Assembly: GCA_041752735.1 (NCBI GenBank)
Contig: JBGSVW010000006.1
Location: 45,042-109,041, forward strand
DNA: 64,000 nucleotides
Direction of reading: 5' to 3'
Source of the DNA: UBA1422 sp041752735
Lineage (GTDB): Bacteria; Bacillota; Clostridia; Peptostreptococcales; Anaerovoracaceae
Shown one piece after another: positions 1 to 7,191 of this stretch (its first letter is position 1; every line of letters starts with the position of its first letter). The notes beneath the pieces were generated by a model that did no database searches, had not been told where the DNA came from, and worked only from the letters and a program-made list of their open reading frames with translations. A program made the position numbers and the translations under genes.

Positions 1-949
1 GCGCATAACTGTTGGCATATTCAATTGCCTCGGTCAAATCCGCTGCCAGCAGGATTTCCCCATAATCTTTCCAGGATTGAGCTGCAATGGCTCGTGTAGA
101 CAAGTCCTCCAGTTGATTCTCAACCTGTGCCAGCACCGCCTCGCCCAAAGCAAAATCTGTAGTTACCAGAATTCCCTTAGCGACTTTGTCATGCTCCGAC
201 TGGGCCAGCAAATCTGCTGCGATAATTCTTGGATTGGCTGTGCCGTCTGCGATGACCAGCACTTCGCTGGGTCCGGCGAGAAAGTCAATGCCAATCTGGC
301 CGAAACACTGCCTTTTTGCCTCCGTAACATAACTATTGCCCGGCCCCACAATCAGGTCCACTGGTTTGATGGACGCGGTGCCGTATGTGGCTGCGGCAAC
401 GGCTTGTGCGCCGCCGACCACATAAATTTCATCCATTCCCGCCATATTCATGGCCACAAGGGTTTTTGGGTGAATGTTGGGCGTTCCTTTCATAGCCGGA
501 GAGCATCCGATGACACGTGGCACCCCGGCAACCTTTGCCGGAATTCCCAACATCAAGGCGGTGGAATAGAGGGGGTAGCTTCCTCCTGGCACGTAACAGC
601 AACACCCGTCAACGGGAATAACTCGGTGTCCTAAGGTAATACCCGGCATGGGCGTAACCCCTTCCAATGATGTGAACAATGTCTTTTGCGCTTGGGCAAA
701 TGCTCGGATATTGGCTGCGGCCTGCTCCATTTTTTTAATGTCTGAGGCTTCCACTTGTTGATATGCATCTGCGATTTCCTGATCACTGACCCGAAGGGAT
801 TCCCTATGGCACTGATCAAAATCCGAATTATATGTGCGCAGTGCCTGGTCTCCCCGAGCGCTGACTTCTTCGATGATGTTTGCAACCCGTCCGGCCAACT
901 CAGCCGAGTCTGCCAAGGAACGGGGCATTGCTTGTTTCATGGTTTTCAT
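1..949 (-). CDS. hisD: Histidinol dehydrogenase family protein (partial, C-terminus outside window)
   Basis: About 316 residues read on the minus strand from ATG 949 (a second in-frame ATG lies at 940). HisD oxidises L-histidinol to histidine in two NAD-dependent steps. Visible family motifs are YVPGG, GPGNSYV and GPSEVLVIAD, followed by LLAQSEHDK, whose Gln and His correspond to zinc ligands of the family. The window edge falls just before the expected catalytic Glu-His pair, so that cannot be checked. No other his gene is in view, so a related alcohol dehydrogenase of the same family is possible. A promoter is visible upstream. It is divergent from mntP. Confidence 0.88.
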   Translation of the reverse strand, partial: MKTMKQAMPRSLADSAELAGRVANIIEEVSARGDQALRTYNSDFDQCHRESLRVSDQEIADAYQQVEASDIKKMEQAAANIRAFAQAQKTLFTSLEGVTPMPGITLGHRVIPVDGCCCYVPGGSYPLYSTALMLGIPAKVAGVPRVIGCSPAMKGTPNIHPKTLVAMNMAGMDEIYVVGGAQAVAAATYGTASIKPVDLIVGPGNSYVTEAKRQCFGQIGIDFLAGPSEVLVIADGTANPRIIAADLLAQSEHDKVAKGILVTTDFALGEAVLAQVENQLEDLSTRAIAAQSWKDYGEILLAADLTEAIEYANSYA

Positions 950-992
950 GCTTGCTACCTACTCTTTTCTTTAATGGTGGATGTTATGCTTT

Positions 993-1022
993 ATTGTAAT
1001 TGGCAAGGCCTTCCTTTGTCAA
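993..1022 (-). promoter_or_regulatory. Sigma-A type promoter of hisD
   Basis: On the minus strand, TTGACA (1022-1017) and TACAAT (998-993) are separated by 18 bp. Transcription would start about 45 nt upstream of the hisD ATG. Confidence 0.6.
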
Positions 1023-1085
1023 TGAAAACAGGCCGTCGCAGGCAGCATCAGACAGGATTGACTGCAAAATCCATCTGCGTTTTCC

Positions 1086-1114
1086 TTGACTTCACGTTTT
1101 CCCAAAGATATACT
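1086..1114 (+). promoter_or_regulatory. Promoter of mntP, predicting a leaderless mRNA
   Basis: TTGACT (1086-1091) and TATACT (1109-1114) are separated by exactly 17 bp. The usual start, about 7 nt after the -10 box, falls on or next to the A of the mntP ATG at 1121. No Shine-Dalgarno sequence precedes that ATG. Confidence 0.65.
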
Positions 1115-1120
1115 CTTTTC

Positions 1121-1687
1121 ATGAGTTTATTAGAATTACTGCTGGTAGCAGTCGGTCTCTCCATGGATGCCTTCGCCGTGGCCATATGCAAGGGCCTTTC
1201 CATACAACAAGAACATCAGAAGCGATCTGCCTCACAATCCATTTATACCGGTTTGTGGTTTGGCATATTCCAAGGTGCAATGCCTCTCATTGGTTACTTT
1301 GTCGGGGCCAAATTCAGCACATTGGTCAGCGGCTTCGACCACTGGATTGTTTTTCTGCTCTTGCTCCTCATTGGAGGCAAGATGATTAAGGAGTCCCGGG
1401 AAGCGGATTCATGTCCCAACCCATCATTCAAGCCTATGACCATGCTGCCTTTGGCCGTGGCAACTAGTATTGACGCGTTGGCTGTGGGGGTCTCGTTCGC
1501 TTTCCTAAAGGTTAACATTGTTGAAGCTTCCTCCATCATTGCGGCAACCACCTTTCTCTTGTCGGCAATCGGCGTCCAGGTGGGCTGTTTTTTCGGCACC
1601 CGATTCAAATCCAGGGCAGAATTGGCGGGTGGTTTGGTCTTGATTGCCATCGGCACCAAAATTCTTATAGAGCATCTTCTGGGTTAG
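1121..1687 (+). CDS. mntP: Manganese efflux pump MntP
   Basis: 188 residues, the usual length of MntP, an inner-membrane exporter that removes excess Mn(II). It is hydrophobic throughout, with about six membrane segments. The two conserved acidic motifs of the family are present: SMDAFAVAICKG near residue 15 and ATSIDALAVGVSFAF near residue 110. The frame is open upstream to 755, but family similarity begins exactly at MSLLELLLVAVGLSMD and the upstream residues look random, so 1121 is chosen. Many mntP genes follow a manganese riboswitch (yybP-ykoY); here the promoter abuts the start codon and leaves no room for one. Confidence 0.93.
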   Translation: MSLLELLLVAVGLSMDAFAVAICKGLSIQQEHQKRSASQSIYTGLWFGIFQGAMPLIGYFVGAKFSTLVSGFDHWIVFLLLLLIGGKMIKESREADSCPNPSFKPMTMLPLAVATSIDALAVGVSFAFLKVNIVEASSIIAATTFLLSAIGVQVGCFFGTRFKSRAELAGGLVLIAIGTKILIEHLLG

Positions 1688-1703
1688 TATGAATAATCTA
1701 CCC

Positions 1704-1732
1704 TTTACAGAATCGGTTTAACGTGGTAAACT
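1704..1732 (+). promoter_or_regulatory. Promoter of the aro operon
   Basis: TTTACA (1704-1709) and TAAACT (1727-1732) have a 17-bp spacer. Predicted start is near 1739, leaving about 235 nt of leader before aroF. Confidence 0.7.
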
Positions 1733-1764
1733 CTAACAAAGACAAAACGAAAGGAACTAGTCCA

Positions 1765-1845
1765 TTGAAACATTCAGCAGTGGTAGCAAAATACTTTTAT
1801 TACTACTTTACCTACGGTAAGGTGTATTTTGCTGCTGAGAGATAA
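1765..1845 (+). CDS. Aromatic leader peptide of the aro operon (attenuation peptide)
   Basis: 26-codon frame from TTG 1765 to TAA 1843-1845, preceded by AAAGGAA at 1750-1756. Nine of 26 residues are Tyr or Phe (positions 10-15, 17, 21 and 22, with Thr at 16 breaking the run YFYYYFTY). There is no Trp. The run lies in the loop of a hairpin whose 5' arm would be covered by a ribosome stalled on it. This is what a peptide that measures charged tRNA-Tyr and tRNA-Phe should look like. The start codon is inferred and expression is untested. Confidence 0.75.
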   Translation: MKHSAVVAKYFYYYFTYGKVYFAAER

Positions 1846-1910
1846 CTTTCCTTTTGGAAATCACTCGAAACCTTTCTCCACAGGCAAAATATACCTGTGG
1901 AGTTTTTTTT
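1785..1910 (+). promoter_or_regulatory. Ribosome-mediated transcription attenuator of the aro operon
   Basis: Two exclusive folds are visible. In the first, 1785-1794 (AGCAAAATAC) pairs perfectly with 1824-1833 (GTATTTTGCT), leaving the terminator 1876-1884/1894-1902 (CTCCACAGG/CCTGTGGAG) free to form before eight T. In the second, 1821-1832 (GGTGTATTTTGC) pairs over 12 positions, with one G-U, with 1884-1895 (GCAAAATATACC), which is the terminator loop plus the edges of its stem. A ribosome stalled on the Tyr/Phe run would cover the 5' arm of the first hairpin and favour the second fold, allowing read-through into aroF. Confidence 0.75.
1876..1910 (+). terminator. Attenuator terminator upstream of aroF
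   Basis: Perfect 9-bp stem (1876-1884 with 1894-1902), 9-nt loop, then eight T (1903-1910). Confidence 0.85.
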
Positions 1911-1974
1911 ACCCCAAAGGTAATCTGGCCGGGGGTAAATCAGGAATCATCGTAGAAAAGCGGAGGAACACCCA

Positions 1975-2991
1975 ATGATTATCGTATTAAAAGAAAATCC
2001 GGAACAAAAACAGTTGGACAACCTGGTGGCATGGCTCAAAAGTATGGACATGGAGATCCATTACAGTCAATACGGCACCACCACGATTATGGGGATTATC
2101 GGGGAGACAGCCATGGTGGACACAGAGCTGATTGAAGCTTTGGATATTGTGGAAAGCGTCAAACGGATTACTGAACCCTACAAAAACGCCAACCGGAAAT
2201 TTCACCCCAAAGACACCATCATTGATATTGGTCCGGTTAAGCTGGGGGGCGGCCATTTTGCTGTCATCGCCGGTCCTTGCTCCATCGAATCCATGAATCA
2301 GGTTTGCTCCATTGCGGAAGAAGTCAAAGCAGCTGGTGCCCTATTATACAGAGGTGGTGCATTCAAACCGCGGACCTCTCCCTATGCCTTCCAGGGCATG
2401 CGTGAAACCGGTATTGAATTCTTATTGGAAGCCAAGCGACGTTCCGGGCTACCGGTGGTCACGGAAGTTATGGACGTGTCCCACCTGCCCCTCTTTGAGG
2501 ACGTGGATGTGATTCAGGTAGGCGCAAGAAATATGCAAAACTTCGAGCTACTCAAGGAGCTGGGCAAGTTGGATAAACCGATTCTCTTGAAACGTGGGCT
2601 TTCCAGCACCATCAGCGAATTTCTCATGAGCGCCGAGTACATCATGGCCGGCGGAAACCATAAGGTCATCCTATGCGAACGAGGCATCCGAACCTTTGAA
2701 ACCGCCATGCGCAATACCTTGGACTTGTCCTGTATTCCCTTGATTAAAAGTCTTTCCCATCTGCCCATCATTGTGGACCCCAGCCATGCCACAGGCATTG
2801 CTTCCCTGGTGAAGCCCATGTCCATGGCCGCTGTAGCGGCAGGCGCGGATGGTCTGATGATCGAGGTGCACAACGACCCGGTTCACGCACTCTGCGACGG
2901 AGCTCAGTCATTGACTCCGGCCGCTTTTCAGGATGTGATGAACGCTGTGATGCAGATTTTGCCACTGGCATATAAAGGAGAAACAAAATGA
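1975..2991 (+). CDS. aroF: 3-deoxy-7-phosphoheptulonate (DAHP) synthase
   Basis: 338 residues. It condenses phosphoenolpyruvate and erythrose 4-phosphate, the first step of the shikimate pathway. Residues 1 to about 70 form a ferredoxin-like regulatory domain, as in the Thermotoga-type enzymes. The catalytic barrel follows with GPCSIES, RGGAFKPRTSPYAFQG, QVGARNMQNFELL, LLKRGLSSTISEF, ERGIRTFE and VDPSHATG. GCGGAGGAA precedes ATG 1975. First gene of the aro operon; its stop overlaps the tyrA start (ATGA). The N-terminal domain suggests feedback inhibition by Tyr or Phe, in addition to the attenuator. Confidence 0.95.
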   Translation: MIIVLKENPEQKQLDNLVAWLKSMDMEIHYSQYGTTTIMGIIGETAMVDTELIEALDIVESVKRITEPYKNANRKFHPKDTIIDIGPVKLGGGHFAVIAGPCSIESMNQVCSIAEEVKAAGALLYRGGAFKPRTSPYAFQGMRETGIEFLLEAKRRSGLPVVTEVMDVSHLPLFEDVDVIQVGARNMQNFELLKELGKLDKPILLKRGLSSTISEFLMSAEYIMAGGNHKVILCERGIRTFETAMRNTLDLSCIPLIKSLSHLPIIVDPSHATGIASLVKPMSMAAVAAGADGLMIEVHNDPVHALCDGAQSLTPAAFQDVMNAVMQILPLAYKGETK

Positions 2992-3827
2992 TAGGAGTCA
3001 TCGGACTGGGGCTGGTCGGCGGATCCATGGCCAAAGCTCTGAATCAAAATACGGATCATACGGTTTACGGATATGACATCAATGAAACCATCAGCCAAAA
3101 GGCCAAACTGGTCAACGCCATTGAAGATGTGCTGACTGATGAAATGCTACCCGAGTGCGACGTAGTGGTAGTTGCCTTGTATCCGGAAGCAACCATTGAA
3201 TATGTCAAGTCCCATGCGGGTCTCTTCAAGAAAGGATCCATTGTATTAGACTGCTGCGGCGTCAAGGAAGTAGTATGTTCAGCATTGGAACCCATCGCCC
3301 GGGAAAATGGATTTGTCTTTATGGGCGGTCATCCCATGGCAGGCATCGAACACTCCGGATTTGAGTATTCCAAGAAAGCTTTGTTTGACAAGGCTTCAAT
3401 GATTCTTGTGCCTGCAAAGGATACCCGGATTGAGGACATCGAATTGATTCGAAACCTTTGCAAAGCAATTGGCTTCACCATGATTCAGATGTCCACTCCA
3501 AAGGAACACGACCGGATGATCGCCTTCACATCCCAACTTCCCCATGTAATCTCCGGTGCTTACATCCGCAGCGATGCCGCAAAAGGTCATCAGGGGTATT
3601 CCGCCGGTAGTTATTGGGATATGTCCCGTGTTGCAAAGCTCAACGAAGATATGTGGACCGAATTGTTTATGGACAATCCCGAATTTCTGGTCAATGAGCT
3701 TTCGGCTATGGCCAAACGCCTAACCGAGTACAGTGATGCCATTGCCCGTGGAGATCAAGAGACATTGCGGCAGCTTCTTCGAGATGGTAGAATAAAGAAA
3801 GAGACCATTGATAAAGAATTTTTCTAA
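2988..3827 (+). CDS. tyrA: Prephenate dehydrogenase
   Basis: 279 residues. It converts prephenate to 4-hydroxyphenylpyruvate for tyrosine synthesis (arogenate use cannot be excluded). The NAD-binding motif GLGLVGGSMAKAL is at the N-terminus; GGHPMAGIEHSG near residue 120 is typical of the family. No C-terminal ACT domain and no fused chorismate mutase are present, so this is the short form. The ATG overlaps the aroF stop by 4 nt, pointing to translational coupling. Its place in the operon links the tyrosine branch to the common pathway; no pheA or chorismate mutase gene is in the window. Confidence 0.9.
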   Translation: MIGVIGLGLVGGSMAKALNQNTDHTVYGYDINETISQKAKLVNAIEDVLTDEMLPECDVVVVALYPEATIEYVKSHAGLFKKGSIVLDCCGVKEVVCSALEPIARENGFVFMGGHPMAGIEHSGFEYSKKALFDKASMILVPAKDTRIEDIELIRNLCKAIGFTMIQMSTPKEHDRMIAFTSQLPHVISGAYIRSDAAKGHQGYSAGSYWDMSRVAKLNEDMWTELFMDNPEFLVNELSAMAKRLTEYSDAIARGDQETLRQLLRDGRIKKETIDKEFF

Positions 3828-3867
3828 ACACGTAATGACATTTCACGGTATTGCAAAGGAGAAAACA

Positions 3868-4953
3868 ATGATTCCTCTGACAATCAATACACATCAACCC
3901 TATAAAGTGATTTCGGAACCCGGTGCTTTGACCCAATTGGGCACCATATGTGCCGATATTTTGAAACCCTGCAAAATATGTGTTGTCACAGAAGACAACG
4001 TGGATATTCTTTATTCCGATACTGTAACGGGCTCATTGGAAAAAGCCGGATTTTGCGTACACAAAATTGTATTCTCTCCCGGCGAACACACAAAGAGTCT
4101 GGTTTCCGTCGGTTTACTGTTGGATTTTCTTTCAGAAAAAGAATTCACCAGAACCGATGTGGTGATTGCCCTGGGTGGCGGTGTCATGGGGGACCTCTCC
4201 GGGTTCGCTGCATCCGTTTATCTCCGAGGAATCCGATATATTCAAGTCCCAACCACCTTTCTGGCGGCTGTTGACTCTTCTGTTGGCGGAAAAACCGGAG
4301 TCAATCTGGCCTCCGGCAAAAATTTAGCAGGCACCTTCTGGCAACCAACTCTAGTAGTCTTTGATCCTATGACAATGGACACCCTGGCGGAGTCAATGAT
4401 TTTGGACGGCTTGGCAGAAACCATAAAATGTGGCATGATAGCGGATAAAAATCTGTTGGACTTTATAAAAGACACACCTTGGAATGGGTTGCCCACCGAC
4501 AAAGCACTTTACGATTTTGTCCAGCGATGTGCCATCGGTGCCATTGGTGTCAAGCAAAAGCTGGTAGAAGAAGACGAAAAAGATTTGGCACAGCGCCAAT
4601 TATTGAATTTCGGTCACACCATTGGACACGCCATTGAGCTATCCAGTAGATATACTGTTTCCCACGGCCAGGCTGTAGCAAAAGGAATGGTCATCGTCAC
4701 CCGGGCAGCAATGATCAAAGGGTGGACCAAAGAAGACTGTCTAACTCCTTTGCTAAATGCCTTGGATAAGTTTGGGTTTTTATTGGATGTGCCATACACT
4801 GCCGAAAGCCTGGCAGAGATTGCCCTTCGGGACAAAAAAAGAAAAGGCAAGACCATCAATCTGGTAATCCCAATCCGTCAGGGAGAAGGCGTCTTGAAGC
4901 CCATTGATGTTGACGACTTAAGTGACTTTATAGAAACGGGGTTACAACCATGA
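3868..4953 (+). CDS. aroB: 3-dehydroquinate synthase
   Basis: 361 residues from ATG 3868, chosen because AAAGGAG lies at 3855-3861 and similarity begins at MIPLTINTHQPY; the frame itself is open from 3808. It cyclises DAHP to 3-dehydroquinate using NAD and a divalent metal. Motifs seen: LGGGVMGDLSGFAAS, VPTTFLAAVDSSVGGKTGVN (nucleotide and substrate binding) and FGHTIGHAIE (metal-binding His). About 40 nt separates it from tyrA and it overlaps the aroA start by 4 nt. Confidence 0.95.
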   Translation: MIPLTINTHQPYKVISEPGALTQLGTICADILKPCKICVVTEDNVDILYSDTVTGSLEKAGFCVHKIVFSPGEHTKSLVSVGLLLDFLSEKEFTRTDVVIALGGGVMGDLSGFAASVYLRGIRYIQVPTTFLAAVDSSVGGKTGVNLASGKNLAGTFWQPTLVVFDPMTMDTLAESMILDGLAETIKCGMIADKNLLDFIKDTPWNGLPTDKALYDFVQRCAIGAIGVKQKLVEEDEKDLAQRQLLNFGHTIGHAIELSSRYTVSHGQAVAKGMVIVTRAAMIKGWTKEDCLTPLLNALDKFGFLLDVPYTAESLAEIALRDKKRKGKTINLVIPIRQGEGVLKPIDVDDLSDFIETGLQP

Positions 4954-6137
4954 AAATGATCATACAACCCGGACCCTTAAGTGGAACTTTATCCGCCATC
5001 CCTTCCAAGTCCCACGGGCATCGACTCTTGATTGCTGCTGCATTGTCCAGCCCACAAGGGCAGGTACAGCTCACCGAAACTTCTGAGGATCTTGAAGCCA
5101 CTCGCACATGCCTGTCTGCTTTGCATGAAAGCGATCCAGTTCTCCCATGTAGGGAAAGCGGGTCCACCCTTCGGTTTCTTTTGCCTGTCGCCATGGCACA
5201 TCAATCTCATGTCAGATTCCTGGGGGAAGGCAGGCTCTTGAAACGGCCCCTTTCTCCTCTCAAAGAAGAGATGGAGCGACATGGGTGTCGTTTTCATATG
5301 GGTAAGGGTGAGCTGGAGGTCAAAGGATTGCTCCAAAGCGGCTCTTACCATTTACGAGGAGACATCAGCTCACAGTATGTCACAGGTCTTTTATTTGCGC
5401 TCCCTTTGCTGGCAGGAGATAGTGAAATACTCCTTACTACCCCTTTGGAATCCTGTGGTTATGTAGATATGACCGTGCAAGTACTGACGGATGCAGGGAT
5501 TCAAGTGAACATATCAACACAGGAAGGAACATTCGGGCCTCATCGTGAGGCACTTCTCAAATACAATATCCCAGGGGGGCAGCATTACCAGAGTCCCGAG
5601 TTGGCGATTCCCGAAGGCGACTGGTCCAACGGCGCCTTTTGGCTAGCTGCCAATTATGTGGGTTTTGGCAATCGGGTTACCTGCAACGGGCTTTCTGAAG
5701 ATTCCCTGCAAGGCGACCGGATTATCTCAGACTTGCTCCGTGATTTCCCCAATGTCATCGATGGTTCCCAGATTCCAGACTTGATTCCCATCCTTGCCGT
5801 TGTGGCATCGGTGCGACCGGGAATCACCACCATCAAACATGCGGAGCGGCTCCGCTTGAAAGAAAGCGACCGATTGGAAACCACAGTCCGACTCATCCGC
5901 GATCTAGGTGGAGATGCGGAGGAGTTACCTGACGGGATGGTCATCCGAGGAAGGCCTCTGCTTCGAGGCGGTACAGTGGACGGATGTGGAGATCATCGAA
6001 TCGTTATGTCTGCTGCCATTGCATCTACCGTCTGCACCGAGCCCGTCATCATAACCGGTGCTGAAGCCGTCAATAAGTCCTATCCCGGTTTTTTCCGGGA
6101 TTTCAAAGGGTTGGGAGGGAAAATCAATGAAATCTAG
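4950..6137 (+). CDS. aroA: 3-phosphoshikimate 1-carboxyvinyltransferase (EPSP synthase)
   Basis: 395 residues. It transfers the enolpyruvyl group of PEP to shikimate 3-phosphate. Residues supporting the call are SKSHGHR near 20 (Lys, Ser and Arg of the active site), SSQYVTGLLFALP in the middle and LKESDRLE near 305. The usual GNAGT loop is replaced by ESGSTLRFLLP, so this is a divergent Gram-positive form of the family. It is slightly shorter than the common 420-430 residues. ATG 4950 overlaps the end of aroB, and its 3' end overlaps the aroC start by 11 nt. Confidence 0.92.
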   Translation: MKMIIQPGPLSGTLSAIPSKSHGHRLLIAAALSSPQGQVQLTETSEDLEATRTCLSALHESDPVLPCRESGSTLRFLLPVAMAHQSHVRFLGEGRLLKRPLSPLKEEMERHGCRFHMGKGELEVKGLLQSGSYHLRGDISSQYVTGLLFALPLLAGDSEILLTTPLESCGYVDMTVQVLTDAGIQVNISTQEGTFGPHREALLKYNIPGGQHYQSPELAIPEGDWSNGAFWLAANYVGFGNRVTCNGLSEDSLQGDRIISDLLRDFPNVIDGSQIPDLIPILAVVASVRPGITTIKHAERLRLKESDRLETTVRLIRDLGGDAEELPDGMVIRGRPLLRGGTVDGCGDHRIVMSAAIASTVCTEPVIITGAEAVNKSYPGFFRDFKGLGGKINEI

Positions 6138-7191
6138 CTTTGGGAAAAATTGCAAGGTCACCATCTTTGGTGGCTCCCATGAAGATCGGATTGGTGTTAC
6201 CTTGGAAGGATTTCCTGAAGGGTTTACCCCTGATTTTGAAAAACTTCAGCAATTCATGAACCGCAGGGCACCGGGGAACAGCCCCTTTTCCACCCCACGC
6301 AAAGAAGCGGACTTGGTGGAATTGGAATCCTCAAGCCCTCTGACGATATTCATACGGAACACCAATGTCCATTCCGGAGACTATGTAAAGTTACGACAAG
6401 TGCCACGACCCGGTCATGCGGATTTTACTGCACAGATTAAATATGGTGACTCTATCAACATGGCAGGTGGCGGTCCCTTTTCCGGAAGAATGACCGCACC
6501 CCTTTGTATTGCCGGCGGACTAGCCATGCAGATTCTGGCACAATACGGCATCCGCGTGGGCGCTCATATTTCTTCCATTGCAGACAAACAGGATACGTAC
6601 TTTAATCCCACTAACATTCCGGAAGCCTTGCTAAAGTCCTTAGGTGAATCGAAATTTCCGGTAATTTCAACAGAAGCCGGTGAAGAAATGCAGCATATAA
6701 TATTGAATGCTAAAATCAGTGGCGATTCTGTAGGTGGCATTGTGGAAGCCTGTGCCGTCGGGGTCCCTGCCGGACTAGGCGGTGCGATGTTTGATGGGGT
6801 TGAAAGTGTTCTTTCCCCTATTCTCTTCGGAATCCCTGGCGTCAAGGGCGTCGAATTCGGAACCGGGTTTGCCGCCAGCATGTTACATGGTTCTGAAAAT
6901 AATGACCCATTTATTGTAGAAAACTACAAGGTACGTACTGTGACAAACCATCACGGGGGCATTCTGGGAGGAATCACCTCTGGCATGCCTCTGGTATTGC
7001 GGGTTGCATTCAAGCCAACTCCTTCCATTGCCATGGAACAACAGTCAGTGAACTTAGCCACCCTTGAGGCTGAAACGCTTCAGGTGACCGGCCGTCATGA
7101 TCCCTGCATTGTCCTGCGTGCAGTCCCGGTGGTGGAAGCTGCCATTGCCATTGGGCTTCTGGATTTGCTCATGGAAAGGACTAACCCATGA
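6127..7191 (+). CDS. aroC: Chorismate synthase
   Basis: 354 residues from ATG 6127, preceded by GGGAGGGA at 6114-6120 inside aroA; an earlier in-frame ATG at 6058 is rejected. It forms chorismate from EPSP with reduced FMN. Typical segments: RRAPGNSPFSTPRKEAD, TNHHGGILGGITSGMPLVLR and GRHDPCIVLRAVPVVEA. Two signatures are unusual: the N-terminal GESHG-type motif reads FGGSHEDRIG, and the GGxSSGRE motif reads GGGPFSGRM. The conserved SH is kept. The end overlaps the next gene by 4 nt. Confidence 0.92.
   Translation: MKSSFGKNCKVTIFGGSHEDRIGVTLEGFPEGFTPDFEKLQQFMNRRAPGNSPFSTPRKEADLVELESSSPLTIFIRNTNVHSGDYVKLRQVPRPGHADFTAQIKYGDSINMAGGGPFSGRMTAPLCIAGGLAMQILAQYGIRVGAHISSIADKQDTYFNPTNIPEALLKSLGESKFPVISTEAGEEMQHIILNAKISGDSVGGIVEACAVGVPAGLGGAMFDGVESVLSPILFGIPGVKGVEFGTGFAASMLHGSENNDPFIVENYKVRTVTNHHGGILGGITSGMPLVLRVAFKPTPSIAMEQQSVNLATLEAETLQVTGRHDPCIVLRAVPVVEAAIAIGLLDLLMERTNP

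Noticed and set aside
77..634. 185-codon open frame on the plus strand
   Set aside because: It is the complement of hisD, whose minus-strand reading has clear family motifs.
755..1120. N-terminal extension of mntP
   Set aside because: Residues before 1121 do not resemble MntP and overlap the hisD promoter and 5' end; the mntP promoter lies inside this stretch.
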